DNA from: Lenzites betulinus | Taxonomy: Eukaryota > Basidiomycota > Agaricomycetes > Polyporales > Polyporaceae | Direction: 5' to 3' | Assembly (NCBI GenBank): GCA_022264855.1 | Contig: JABYQU010000078.1 | Coordinates: 1-64,000 of the forward strand | DNA length: 64,000 bases | Part shown: piece after piece, positions 10,928 to 30,269 of the stretch | Numbering within the stretch: the first letter of the stretch is position 1 | Layout: each line of letters begins with the position of its first letter | Translations under genes and position numbers: made by a program | The notes under the pieces: model-generated | Databases searched by the model: none | What the model was told of the DNA's origin: nothing | What the model saw: the letters and a program-made list of their open reading frames with translations, nothing else

Positions 10928-11720
10928 ATGCTCCGCCATGTACTCTTTTTGACTTCGCTCTTGGCACACTGCGTCTGGGCTGGGATCTACGGGACTTGGC
11001 CTGTCGCTGATACTGTTCTCAGCGCTGGGCGAGTGACTACCATTGAATGGATCAACGACCATAGGAAGCCCTCAATTGATGCTATGGGCCCGATCAAGAT
11101 AGTGCTGTACGTGGGGGAGGTAGTTATTCACACTTCATATCCCGCGTAGTTCAAACGTGATAAAAGCCCGTGTCAGAACGCTGTAGCGACTCTGGCAGAC
11201 CACGTCGATCCCGCAAGTCTTGCCGCGAATGTTTGGATATCTCCCGCGCTGGGGCACAACGGTTCAGACTAGTCAGTGTTGCAATTCGTTTCTTAAAACA
11301 CAAACAGGTTTGCTCACGTCTGGTAGCCATATCCGTTTCATCTGTCAAGATCCTCCAGTCGCTGTGTACACAGCAGACTTCACCATCATTGATATGGCCA
11401 GCATCTCCCCCATGGACGGCCTGACGACTGATGCACATAACGAGAGCGCGCCAACCGTCACGTATATCACGCCTCAGCTCACCCTGGTTCTCCCGGACGC
11501 AACAGTCGTATCTACTCTCAAGCCGACGCCAATCACGATGCGTCCAACGGCCACCGCACCTCCGCTATCGTTCGAAAAAGACGGCTGGCACCCAGAGCTA
11601 CCGATTGGTGCGGCGATGTCCATGCTCGGGAAGCGGTCAACGTTCGACGCGGAACGCTTCAAGTTCCAGCTCGTCTTCGTCTTCTGGCCGGCGTTGGTCG
11701 GGGTGACCATGGCTTTGTAG
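10928..11720 (+). CDS. Kre9/Knh1-like Ser/Thr-rich GPI-anchored protein
   Basis: Likely cell-surface or cell-wall protein. Three exons (10928-11110, 11150-11261, 11308-11720) encode 235 residues; the introns are only 39 and 46 nt. The signal peptide is MLRHVLFLTSLLAHCVWA. The next segment, GIYGTWPVADTVLSAG..TTIEW...MGPIKIVLY, has the P-V-x-T...G...I-x-W...I-x-L-Y pattern of the fungal Kre9/Knh1-type N-terminal Ig-like domain (PF10342). A Thr/Pro-rich stalk follows. The protein ends in FQLVFVFWPALVGVTMAL, a hydrophobic tail typical of GPI signals in basidiomycete members of this family. The exact omega site is not assigned. Function in beta-glucan assembly is suggested for yeast relatives and is not established for this subfamily. 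Confidence 0.85.
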
Positions 11721-12080
11721 CCCGCAGGGCCGTTGTGCCGAATCTGTCGCTGATTGGCTGGCCCCAACCTACTCTGTATCCTCGATGTGTCTCTTACGTG
11801 TAGCTTTGTATTTCCTATCATATACGACCATGTTTTTGCCCTCGACAGCCGTGTGCACCCGCGTTAGCATGTCACCGAACATATCTGCTCGGAAATTGAC
11901 GAACGGGGATTCGTTGGATCCAAGGAATGAGCGCCGGTTACATAGTCCGAAAGACCGAAATCCCAAAAACGGAGGAGGAGGAGGAATTAATTCGGACTTG
12001 CACCGTCACCACCACTCCACCACGTCTGCTCCCCCTTCCACTCGTTCCGCCACCACCTACGCTCGGCGACATCTTCAACG
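11721..12080 (+). promoter_or_regulatory. Upstream region of 2-oxoglutarate dehydrogenase gene
   Basis: 360 bp between two plus-strand genes. It includes a purine run (GGAGGAGGAGGAGGAATTAATT) near 11968, followed by a C/T-rich leader (CACCACTCCACCACGTCTGCTCCCCC begins near 12009), as is common upstream of highly expressed fungal genes. No TATA box is obvious. Confidence 0.45.
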
Positions 12081-15000
12081 ATGCACAGGCTCGCTCGCCT
12101 CCCCCGGGTCGTGCAGGCTCTGAACGGCTCGCGCTTCCGCTATGGAGTTCAACCTCTGGCGCGCTGCCTCGCGACGGCCGCGGCTCCTTCACCCAACGAC
12201 CCCTTCGCGAACGGCACCAACGCCTACTACGTTGACGAGATGTACAGACTATGGAGGCAGGATCCCAAGTCTGTTCATGCCTCATGGCACGTCTACTTCT
12301 CTGGCATGGACAAGGGCCTCTCCAGCCAGCAGGCTTTCCAGCCCCCTCCCAGTCTTGTCCCCACACCCACTGACGGCGCGCCCGCATTGCACACAAAGGG
12401 TGGCGCTGAGCTCGACGACCATCTGAAGGTGAGTTTCCATTCGCTCTCCAGGTCAACGGGAGCTTATTGATACATCGCGCGCACCTAGGTTCAACTGCTG
12501 GTCCGCGCCTACCAAGTGCGGGGCCACCACGTTGCAGATCTTGACCCCCTCAGTATCCTGGACCCCGACCTTAACCCCGTGCATCCCCCTGAGCTCGAGC
12601 TGAGTCGCTACGGCTTCTCTGAGCGTGATCTCGACAAGCAGATCACCCTCGGCCCTGGTATCCTCCCCCACTTTGCCACGGAGGACAGGAAAACGATGTC
12701 CTTGGGCGAGATCATCAAGCTTTGCAAGCGCATATACTGTGAGTCCATTACAAGATGTATGAGTTTGAGTGCGCCCTGACACGCGTGTCAGGCGGTGCGA
12801 TCGGTATCCAGTATGTCCACATTCCTGACAAGGAGCAGTGCGACTGGATTCGGGAACGCGTGGAGATCCCCAAGCCATGGAACTACACCGTGGAGGAGAA
12901 GCGCATGGTTCTCGACCGCCTGATGTGGTCAGACTCGTTCGAGAGGTTCGTCGCGAGCAAGTACCCGAACGAGAAGCGCTTCGGTCTCGAGGGCTGTGAA
13001 TCCCTCATCCCTGGTATGAAGGCGCTCATCGACCGCTCCGTCGAACATGGCGTCAAGCACGTCACCATCGGTATGCCTCATCGCGGTCGTCTCAACGTCC
13101 TCGCCAACGTCATCCGGAAACCCATCGAGGCTATCCTCAACGAGTTCTCGGGTACCGCTGAGGATGACGATTTCCCGGCCGGTGACGTCAAGTACCATCT
13201 GGGCGCAAACTACGTCCGCCCTACGCCGTCCGGCAAGAAGGTCGCGCTGTCGCTCGTCGCCAACCCTTCGCATCTCGAGGCCGAGGACCCCGTTGTTCTT
13301 GGAAAGACTCGCGCTCTCCAGCACTTCGAGCACGATGAACACTCTCATAACTCCGCTATGGGTGTACTCCTCCACGGTGACGCTGCGTTTGCTGGCCAGG
13401 GGGTCGTGTATGAGACCATGGGCTTCCACAACCTCCCCAACTACGGCACAGGTGGAACAATCCACCTCATCGTCAACAACCAGATCGGCTTCACTACCGA
13501 CCCGCGTTTCGCGCGTTCGACGCCCTACCCGTCCGACATCGCAAAGGCCATCGACGCCCCCATCTTCCATGTGAACGGTGACAACGTCGAAGCAGTCAAC
13601 TTCGTCTGCCAGCTCGCTGCTGACTGGCGCGCGAAGTGGAAGAAGGATGTTGTTGTCGACATTGTCTGCTACCGTCGTCACGGGCACAACGAAACGGACC
13701 AGCCCAGCTTCACCCAGCCACGCATGTACAAGGCGATCGAGAAGCAGCCAACAACGCTCACAAAGTACACAAAGTTCCTTGTCGAGCGCGGTACTTTCAC
13801 CGAGAAGGACATCGAGGACCACAAGAAGTGGGTCTGGGGTACGCTTGAGACTGCTGCTGCAGGCGCGAAGGACTACGTTCCCTCTAGCAAGGAGTGGCTG
13901 TCGGCGTCTTGGCCTGGCTTCCCTTCGCCGAAGGAGCTCGCGGAGCAGAACCTGCCTCACCGTGCCACTGGTGTATCCGAGGACACCCTGAAGCACATTG
14001 GCAAGGTTATGTCGACCTTCCCAGAGGGCTTCAAGCCCCACCGCAACCTGGCTCGTATCTTGACCAACCGCGGCAAGACAATCGAGGAGGGCCAGAACAT
14101 CGACTGGGCGACCGCCGAGGCCTTGGCCTTTGGTGCCCTCGCGCTGGAGAAGATCCACGTGCGAGTGTCTGGCCAAGATGTCGAACGTGGCACTTTCTCC
14201 CAACGTCACGCGGTCATCCACGATCAGGAGAACGAGCAGCAGTACGTGCCGCTGAACAACCTCGGCGGCGACCAGGCCCGCTTCGTCGTCTGCAACTCTT
14301 CGTTGTCCGAATTTGGCACACTCGGCTTCGAGCTCGGTTACTCGCTTGTCTCCCCCAGCGCGCTCACGATCTGGGAGGCGCAGTTCGGTGACTTTGCGAA
14401 CAACGCGCAGTGTATTATTGACCAGTTCATCGCGTCTGGCGAGCGGAAATGGCTCCAGCGCACTGGGCTTGTTGTGAACCTCCCCCACGGATTCGATGGC
14501 CAAGGTCCGGAGCACTCTAGTGGTCGTATCGAGCGGTTCCTGCAGCTCTGTGATGACCACCCACACATCTTCCCGACGCCCGAGAAGATCGACCGGCAAC
14601 ACCAGGACTGCAACATGCAGGTTGTCTACCCTACGTACGCTATCCCTCTAGAGTTCTCTCAAATGATTGATGCTAATATCACATTTTTAGGACGCCGGCC
14701 AACTACGTATGTCTGCGCTAAGCTTCCACCCTGACTCATCCGCTAACTGTTGTGCTGCAGTACCACGTCCTTCGTCGCCAGATTCACCGCGATTTCCGCA
14801 AGCCGGTTCGTCGTTATCTCACTTTATAGCACGTAAATATTCACCTGATATCCCTTGCAGCTCATCGTGTTCTTCTCGAAATCCCTTCTGCGCCACCCGA
14901 AGGCCAAGTCCGAGCTGTCTGAGCTGACGGGCGACTCGCACTTCCAGCGCTACATCCCTGATTCTCACCCTGAGAACCTCGTCGAGCCCGAGAAGATTCG

Positions 15001-15487
15001 CCGCCATGTTCTCTGCACGGGTGCGTAGACATTAAGGTTCAGACGGGTGCCTGTCTTCTGATTGCAACATTATGAAATGCAGGTCAAGTCTACCACACCC
15101 TCCTCCAGGAGCGCGAGGACAAGGGCATCAACGACGTTGCGATCAGCAGGCTCGAGCAAATCTCACCCTTCCCCTACGACCTCGTACGTATCCGTTTCCA
15201 CGCCGTGCGTAATAAGCTGCTGACATTCGTTCGTCCTACAGCTCACCCCCCACCTCGACAAATACCCCAACGCGGACATTGTCTGGTGCCAGGAGGAGCC
15301 GCTGAACAACGGCGCGTGGACGTACGTCGGGCCGCGGATCATGACCGCTGCGAACGAGACCGAGCACCACAAGGGCAAGTACCCGTTCTACGCCGGGCGC
15401 GAACCGACGAGCTCCGTCGCGACGGGCAGCAAGGGTATGCACAAGAAGCAGATCGAGAAGTTCCTCGCTGCGGCGTTCGGGCAGTAG
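12081..15487 (+). CDS. KGD1: 2-oxoglutarate dehydrogenase E1 component, mitochondrial
   Basis: Thiamine-diphosphate-dependent decarboxylase of the TCA-cycle 2-oxoglutarate dehydrogenase complex, matrix-located. Eight exons give 1002 residues, the usual family length: 12081-12428, 12489-12738, 12792-14634, 14691-14706, 14761-14805, 14861-15020, 15083-15183, 15242-15487. The N-terminus is Arg-rich and amphipathic ([20 protein letters not shown]), a mitochondrial presequence. The E1 N-terminal motif ([14 protein letters not shown]) follows. The thiamine/active-site region has [15 protein letters not shown] near residue 293 and [17 protein letters not shown] near 395, with [12 protein letters not shown] after it. 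The C-terminal transketolase-like part contains [20 protein letters not shown] and ends LAAAFGQ. Exon 4 is only 16 nt. The start is set by the presequence and the first intron. Confidence 0.97.
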
Positions 15488-16145
15488 ACCCTGCAGGGAC
15501 CTATGCGATGTGCGCCTCGCCGAATTTGATGCTGTTTACTGCTTGCATGTTTGCGTTATCCGCTGTGGCCCCCTAGTACATGTATAACACGCTACATAAT
15601 ACCTATTCACGAGATTTTAGCTAGTATCTATGATCCCTCCTCCAGTGCGACAAAGTACTACTAGGTAGCGATAGTGACAGGTGTATGCTGACGTGGTACG
15701 CCAGCCTTCGTACGCGCGCCGCCCAGGAGCTAGCGAACACCGCTGGCAATACCCCGAATACCAAGGGGTGAGCGCCGCTGAGCTTCGACCGGGATCTCGC
15801 TGATGACATTGACCTGTTCAGCGCGCGCGGGCGAAAGATAGGCGACCGTGCACGTCCACCTCCAAATGCACACCCCCGGGCCCCCTTCCAGCCCCTTCGG
15901 GTCCGTCGCCGGCGCGAGAGCCTGGGTTTCAATGGAGCTCGGTGCTATTAATCTCAAGCACGCGCGCGCATCCGACGGCATCGCACGCGCGTGGGCCCGA
16001 CGCGACGCCGTCGACGTTCACTGCAGGATCAAGATGTGCTGCGCAACTTGGAAGTACCAGGGGATGGAATGCTATGCGGCAGACGTAGTACGCGTTTGGC
16101 ACGCCGACGTACGCCGACAATCAATGGACTTTTACACGACAATGG
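15488..16145. other. Intergenic region between OGDH and flavoprotein genes
   Basis: The OGDH 3' flank has TACATGTATAACACGC and ATAATACC words around 15575-15605, possible 3'-end signals. The rest is promoter DNA for the next gene. A minus-strand open frame at 15621-15932 has no features supporting it. Confidence 0.5.
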
Positions 16146-16151
16146 TATAAA
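16146..16151 (+). promoter_or_regulatory. TATA box of FAD monooxygenase gene
   Basis: TATAAA in the context AATGGTATAAAGACC, 110 bp before the ATG at 16256, with a C-rich CCACCCATCCCCCCCAG leader between them. Confidence 0.6.
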
Positions 16152-16255
16152 GACCGACGATAGATGGTCGTCACGGAGCAAGCATCTACCCCAGGCTCTC
16201 TCAAACTCATCCACCCATCCCCCCCAGCGTATCATCCTTCGACTCATATTGAACG

Positions 16256-18506
16256 ATGTCAGCCTCAAATTCAGCCAAGGCCCCCGTCTTGGTGGTGCGT
16301 ACTACGCCTGCGATACTTCCATGACCTCCGTGGCTGACCGCGTTTCATGCTGTATTGCAGGTCGGCGCTGGCCCTGGTGGCCTCATCGCAGCGCTCGCGC
16401 TCGCCCAACACGGCGTGCCGGTGCGGGTCATTGAGAAGCTGCCAGCATTCCACACTGCCTCGCGTGGCGCCGGCACGCAGGTACGCTCCGGTTGTGCAAC
16501 AGCCAGTTTTGATTGTCTGCCGCTCAGCGAGCTGACGCCTTCAACCTGTACACTGATGCAAATGATTTTTGACAGCCGCGGTCGCTCGAGATATACAACT
16601 TCTTGGGCCTCTGGCCTGACATCCGCAAAGAGCTGATGTCTGTACCGCCATTCGTGTCGTACAAACTCCCGGGGGGCACCGAGGTCGAGCGGACCTGGTC
16701 TCTCTGGGAGGCCGTCGAGCCCACCCCGGATAGGCCATTCGTGAGTGATCCGTTCATGCGAATTGATAATCGACATAGCGCACTTAACGTCTTTTTTTAG
16801 ATCAACAACGTGGGCTCGGGGATTTCGCAATACGTTATAGAAGGCTTGATGCGGAAACACCTTGCGAAGTACTCTGTCGAGCCAGAGCTTTCTGCGGAGC
16901 TGGTGTCGTTTGTGCAGGACTCTGACGGTGTCACTGCAACAATCAAGCACGCAGGGGGCACCGATCATGAGACTACCGAGACGTTCCGAGCGTCGTATAT
17001 AATTGGCAGTGATGGTGCGCGGGGTAAGCTCGAGTTTTGAGTGCCCGGTGACCCTTGCAGAGACCTCACGTATCACCCCAGGCCCAACGAGAAGGCTGAT
17101 CGGCGCCCTTTTCGAAGGCCAGACGAAAGACTTGGATGGACAAATTTGGGCCGATGCGGAGGTCGAAGGTCTCGCTGCTGACGTGAGTGGATTCATATTG
17201 CTAGGACGATGCCCATGACACCAGCTCAACGTCTACCATAGAAATGGCACCTGTGGTCCGACAAGAATGTCAGGTAGGCATAAATGAGTCTGTTTCATTG
17301 TTGATTTTCCCCTGAGGCATCAGAATTAGCGTGTCGGCACGCAACACCGAACGTGAGGGTCAATTCCACATCGGCCTTGTAGGCATCGGCTTCGACCCCA
17401 TCGAATACCTGGATAAGGACAAGTTTGTCGCCTTCATTCACGAGCATACTGGACGCAAGGACCTGAAGATCACTAACTTTACATCCTTGAGCTATTGGAA
17501 GTGAGTGAGCAGACTACTTTTAATCGCGTTCGAAATTGATGACGCCTCTCAGGCCGAAGATGCGTATGGTCAGCAGGTTCTACAACGGTCGAGCGTTTAT
17601 TCTGGGAGGTATGTAGTACTACGATAATGGTCTCCGACGATTCACCAACTCACTTACCTTCGATGGTAGATGCTGCTCACGTTCACTCCCCGACCGGAGG
17701 GCAGGGGCTGAATACCACCATTCAGGATTCAGTAAGTTTATAAACCACGATCGCCGATGGACCGCACTAAAACCGCAACGCAGTTTAACCTCGCGTGGAA
17801 GATGGCGCTCGTGCACAAGGGTCTCGCTAAACCCGAACTGCTGTCGACTTTCGAGGCCGAGCGTCTCCCTGTCGTCGCCTTGATGCTCGCCACCACGAGC
17901 GGGCTGTACGCCAACATCGTCGCCGACAAGGTGCGCGAGGAGAAGGAGAAGGAAGAGAACACAAGTGGCTTCTTCAAGTGGCGCAACCAGGCACTCTTCC
18001 ACCTTGACATCAACTACCGCTGGAGCCCGCTCGTCCTCGATGCCCGCGGAAACGGCGACGACCTGGACGCATTGAAGGCGCGGGCGTACATCGGATACCA
18101 GGGAGAAGACCTGCACGCCGGCGATCGAGCCCCAGAGGCACCCAAGCTTGTCGACGCTTCCGGAAAAGAGAGCTCGCTGTTCGAAATCTTCAAGCCCACG
18201 CTGCACACAGTTCTCGTCTTCTCCCCAGAGCTGGACCATACCGATGGCCATGTCGATGCTGTGCTCGACCTTGTCAAGGAACTCCCGGAGGGCACTTGCC
18301 AGACGGTCGTCATCGCGCGCAACGGTCTTCCGAAGACTCGAAGCGGTGCTGCTGTATACCACGACAAGGAGGGTTATGCGTTCCGGACGTACGGCGTCCC
18401 GGAGGGCAAGGTGACCGTCGCCGCAGTCCGACCCGACGACTACGTGGGCGCCTTCGTTTTCGATGCCAACAGTCTCAAACTGTACTTCTCCAAGATTTTT
18501 GTGTAG
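16256..18506 (+). CDS. FAD-dependent aromatic monooxygenase (phenol 2-monooxygenase-like)
   Basis: Predicted NAD(P)H- and FAD-dependent hydroxylase of the PheA/TfdB group. Ten exons encode 565 residues: 16256-16294, 16361-16480, 16576-16740, 16801-17023, 17082-17182, 17242-17273, 17324-17500, 17553-17608, 17670-17731, 17784-18506. The dinucleotide motif VLVVGAGPGGLIAALALAQ starts at about residue 11. The middle DG motif is IIGSDGARG and the second FAD motif is FILGDAAHVHSPTGGQGLN. The C-terminal region after about residue 410 (GDRAPEAPKL...RPDDYVGAF) matches the thioredoxin-like dimerisation domain (PF07976-type). There is no signal peptide. The substrate cannot be read from sequence; phenolics or lignin-derived aromatics are reasonable for this fungal group. 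No biosynthetic partner genes are adjacent. Confidence 0.9.
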
Positions 18507-19036
18507 AACGTGGCCAGGTTGTATTTTCATTGCTCCGACTAGCTAGTACTGTGTAGACGGTAGCCGGTCAGCACACGTGTGTAAAATCAGTATGGGGACA
18601 TAAGAATTTGAACGTGTCGCGATTAATGACATCAGCATAAGCTTAAGCGTCGAACTTCGAGTCGAAGTGCCCAAACAGCGTGGATGCACGGGGTTAGGGT
18701 TTATTTAGTAACGGGCTCGGAGCCATTGCACATGTGCTGAATACGGATTGCGCAGAACCAGGCGGTGTTGCTCAATCAGAGGTCCTTTGTTCAACTGTTC
18801 TAATGGTGAGGTTCAGGATGTTGTGAAAGGAGATACGTTATGCATCAACAGGGTGACCCCGGAACCGCGTAGATGCAGTGATGCACCGGCGGTGGCTGAA
18901 GAGATTCGTTAACCCAACCGTCGACGCTTGACGACTCTCCGACAAACCGTTGGTTACTCCTCCACGGCGATGTACATGAACCTCTGAATTTCTGGGACTC
19001 TGGTAGCCTCCTCGAACTCTTACTCACGCTCACGTC
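18507..19036. other. Intergenic region
   Basis: Holds the 3' flank of the monooxygenase gene and the upstream region of the BEACH gene. One isolated TTAGGGTTTA at about 18693 is not an array. No TATA box, RNA gene or supported ORF. Confidence 0.5.
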
Positions 19037-26703
<7,667 letters not shown>

Positions 26704-27278
26704 TCGTCCGACCTTTCACGACTTCTCACGCTTTCCGGTTGCAATATGGTAACATGTACTCTATGGATTCCCCTATATCTATACTCGGATATTGTACTGT
26801 CAGACCTCAGCTGAACGATGGTTCGTGCCAAGACCCATGCCGGAGGTTGGCGTGGCCAAGATGGTAGGCAAATTATTCACTATGCCACTGACATACGACA
26901 AGGACGTCGCCACCCAACAGCAGCTGCAGGTAAGTCCTCGTTCGAACTCTGAGCTGTATGTAGTTTCAGCCTGAAGATCACTCGCTCTAGGTTTCTTCAG
27001 TTTGGCGGACGAACGTGGAACATCGCCGCTGCATGAGCGAGTCAGCGACCAGAGTCTTCTGCCATGAAACTAGGTCCTCGCCGGCAATCGGCTCCCGCCG
27101 GTCCGTCCATCGGTGTCAGGTACTCAGGGCATGTGCATGCGCTTCCCGACGCCGCCGCGGACGTTGCGCCCCGCCTCATTATCGTCGTGCCTGGCAGCGT
27201 TGACCACGACGAACGTGCTTGAATTCTAGACCAATTCCAGCGACGCAGCAACCTTTACCAAACGTCCTCCCGCTCTCT
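26704..27278. other. Intergenic region between BEACH and phosphatase genes
   Basis: Splice-like GTAAGT at 26930 and CAG-type acceptors near 27000 occur, and short peptides can be assembled. No reading with a continuous frame and ATG held up. It may be an alternative 3' end of the BEACH transcript or a small unrecognised gene. Confidence 0.4.
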
Positions 27279-27284
27279 TATAAG
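27279..27284 (+). promoter_or_regulatory. TATA box of acid phosphatase gene
   Basis: TATAAG in CTCTTATAAGGC, 35-40 bp before the ATG at 27319, after a C/T-rich stretch. Confidence 0.5.
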
Positions 27285-27318
27285 GCAACATTTCTCCACT
27301 TGCACACGCCAGGTCAAG

Positions 27319-29231
27319 ATGGCTGCTCTGACGCTCAAACTCGTTCTCGCTGCTTTGGTCGCGGTGTGTTATGGGCGCTTCAACCCCCTAGAGCACTCCG
27401 GCCCCGCGTCGCCCTACTTTGACGCCCCCTCGCAGTACGACATCTCGTCGGCGACGCCCTCACAATGTACCGTGGAGCGGGCGGCTTACATCCTGCGGCA
27501 TGGCTCGTAAGTGGAATCCAGCGCTGCGCCACTATCGCTGACCCACCATCGTCTTAGGCGGTACCCCGAGCCTGGCTCGTACGCCGGCTGGCAAGCGCTC
27601 TTCGCAAAGCTGCAGAACGCGACATACACGGCACGCGGTCCTCTGGCGTTCCTCCCCTCCTGGGTGCCACCTGTGGACGACGTGTCCCACCAGCCGCTCT
27701 ACCTGACGTCCACGGGCGCTCGCGAGGCGTTCGACCTTGGGTCGGACCTCAGGAAGCGTTACCGCTTCACGCCCGGCGGGGAGAATTTCACAGTTTGGTC
27801 AGTGGCTTTTCGCTGTAGCGCCTTCAACGTCCACCGGAGGAAGAGAGCTCACACCGCACATGTCGCAGGGCGGCTGGCCAACAACGTGTGGTGGACACGG
27901 CGGCGTATTTTTCGCAGGGCTATCTCTCGCAGGGAAACTATCTCGCGGCGCCGGCCGAGAGCAGGGGAGTCATCGTCTCGATGCCGGACTCCGTGAACTA
28001 CACCTTCGCAGATTCGTTGACGCCGTCAAGCGGCTGTCCCGCGTACAAGGGCGGCGATACCTCTTCTAAGGCAACCGATTTCCGTGCGACGTACCAAGGC
28101 CAGATCGCCGCCCGGCTAAACCACTATCTCGACGGCCTGACGCTCACCGCCAGCGACGTCGGAGTGATGCAGGACTTGTGTGGCTTCCAGGCGGAAGTCA
28201 ATGGCGACACTCGGTTCTGCGATATTTTTGAAGGTGCTGTGACAATCTCAATGGGGCAGATATTCACCTCCCTGGATGGGGTCTCACGCTTTCCTTTGCT
28301 GAACAGAGGAGGAATGGAACGATTACGAGTATGCCCATGACCTCAACTATTACTACGGGTGCGTCCGACGGAGAGCAAGGTTTAACGGAACAAACTCTAA
28401 GCATTCCCCGGTCTTCATTGACAGCTCTGGACCCGGGAATCCTTTCTCGGCGACCGTGGGCTACCCATGGGTGCAAGCCGTAACAGAACTGCTGGCGTCT
28501 GAGTCGCTCTCGAATGCGAGCGCCAATGCGACCGAAGCGCAGCGCGCGTTCACCCCGCCGCCGCTGGTCATGAGCTTCACGGTGATCATCCTCGCGATGC
28601 ATTCGGCACCACATGCACGAGCTCACGCCCACACGCTAGCACGACAACAACCTGCCACCGGTGGTCTCCGCCCTCGGCATCTGGAACACATCCAGCAGCC
28701 GCGGCGTCTACCCCCTCTCGCCCACGCGCCCGAATCCCCTCCGCACCTTCCGCTCCTCGTATCTCGTCTCGTTCTTCGGGCACATTGCCATCGAGCGCCT
28801 TTCCTGCGACCCGCACCCACCATCCTCCGCCGTCCGCCATAGCGCCGGACAACTTTGCCCCGCGGTCGGCACAAGCGCCCAAGCGCAGAAATACGTGAGG
28901 ATCAAGGTGAGGACGCCTCCTTGCGCTGGATCTCAGTGCATCTGGGTTCCATGCGAAGCTCATGCCTTGTGTTTCGCCTCGACAGATCAACGATGCGGTG
29001 GTGCCCGTGCCCGGCTGTGCCACCGGCCCTGGGTCGTCCTGCTCGCTGGAAGGCTTTGTGTCGTATGTGCGGAAGCGAGGTGCGGTCGCGGGAGACTTCG
29101 TCGAGCGCTGCGGGCTGCAGGACGTGAAGAACGCGACGAGCGTGTTGGATATCTTCACCAGGGTTCCGTCCGAGAACGCACAGACGTTCAGGCTCCTGAC
29201 ACCTCAAGCCAATGCGGCAGTGGCTTTGTAG
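27319..29231 (+). CDS. Secreted histidine acid phosphatase (phytase-like)
   Basis: Extracellular phosphomonoesterase of the histidine phosphatase clade 2. Seven exons give 504 residues: 27319-27506, 27558-27797, 27869-28233, 28307-28358, 28425-28581, 28640-28906, 28986-29231. The signal peptide is about residues 1-19 (MAALTLKLVLAALVAVCYG). The phosphate-accepting motif RHGSRYP is at 60-66, split by intron 1. The proton-donor HD pair is in SFTHDNHLPP (His335-Asp336), at the exon 5/6 junction. Many N-x-S/T sites and several Cys fit a secreted glycoprotein. The length is in the range of basidiomycete phytases and acid phosphatases. Phytate versus general phosphomonoester preference cannot be decided from sequence. 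Confidence 0.93.
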
Positions 29232-29687
29232 TCGCGGCGCCTTGTCCTCCTGCATCGTGTAATTTGAGCGATTCAATCAGTCTCTCGGCTGAGCCCATGA
29301 AGTGAAGATTCTGTGAGATCTCGCTAGCGTGTGCGGGCGTCTACGTCTTGGTGATGCACGTTTTCTGCCACACGCTGCGCATGCGGCTGAAATTCCCCCG
29401 CCAAAGTTCGCGAGGACGGTCTGCACGCAACCTTCACCGCGTCCAGCAGGGCTTTGGGCTGTAGTCAGCATACTGATGGTGTATTGAAGGGCTGCTTAGC
29501 GGCGCGATAAGTATTGCAATGGCATGTTATAACCGTTTGTTATCTGATCGCGCGATCTCCGCGCGATTGGCTACGGAGGATCATAAATGCATTACGCTCG
29601 TACTTGAGCCGCCCAATCCGTCCTCATCTCTGAACTCTCTAGTCTCTCTCGCTATCCCTACCTCTCCTCCCCGCTCTATTCCCCGCG
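29232..29687 (+). promoter_or_regulatory. Phosphatase 3' flank and profilin promoter
   Basis: Before the profilin ATG there is an inverted CCAAT (ATTGG at about 29565), a CATAAATGC AT-element near 29583 and a long pyrimidine-rich leader (TCTCTAGTCTCTCTCGC, CCTCTCCTCCCC) directly upstream of the start. This is typical of highly expressed fungal genes. Confidence 0.55.
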
Positions 29688-30269
29688 ATGTCCTGGCAAG
29701 GTGAGGCCTAGCTGGCTACTTGACCGACAGCACACGTTCTGAACAACACTGCTTCCTGTGGCGCCGATACCCTACTTACACAGCGTATGTTGACACCAAC
29801 TTGGTTGGATCGGGAAAGATAGCACGGGCTGCCATCATCGGCCTTGCTGGAGGCGTTTGGGCGTCCTCGCCAGGATACACGGTACGTACGCATCGCTCTG
29901 ACAGTCGACACGGGTGTCAAAGTCTTACACACAATATAGCTGTCTGCAGATGAGCAGAAAGCAATAATCGCCGGATTCGCCAACACAGACGCTGTCGTAA
30001 CTAGTGGTGTTCGTCTAGCAGGTCAGAAGTTCTTCGTCCTGCGGGTGGTCGACCATAGTATCTATGGCAAGAAGCAGGTATGTCCTCGCTCCACCTCTGT
30101 GTCTTAATCGTCCATCTGATCATAAGTACGCTTGCAGGCTGACGGCTGCGTGATCGTCAAGACCAAGCAGGCCGTGTTGGTCGCGGAGTACCAGTCGCCC
30201 ATCCAAGCGCCTGAGGCGACGGTCGTCGTGGAGGCCCTCGCCGATTACCTCATCAGCGTCGGTTACTGA
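29688..30269 (+). CDS. PFY1: Profilin
   Basis: Small actin-monomer and poly-proline binding protein that feeds formin-driven actin assembly. Four exons (29688-29700, 29784-29881, 29940-30077, 30138-30269) encode 126 residues, the standard fungal length. It begins with the diagnostic MSWQAYVDTNLVGSGK and contains GLAGGVWASSPGYTLS. It ends YLISVGY, the usual aromatic C-terminus of the actin and poly-Pro surface. The first exon holds only 13 coding nt, as is common in fungal profilin genes. Confidence 0.97.

Noticed and set aside
12929..14602. 557-codon minus-strand frame opposite the OGDH gene
   Set aside because: Antisense shadow of codon-biased GC-rich coding sequence.
17619..18530. 303-codon minus-strand frame
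   Set aside because: Shadow of the monooxygenase exons.
18688..18700. TTAGGG telomere-like hexamer
   Set aside because: Single copy inside an intergenic region, not an array.
26817..27064. Possible small spliced gene between the BEACH and phosphatase genes
   Set aside because: Splice sites can be paired, but the frames do not stay consistent and no homologous family came to mind.
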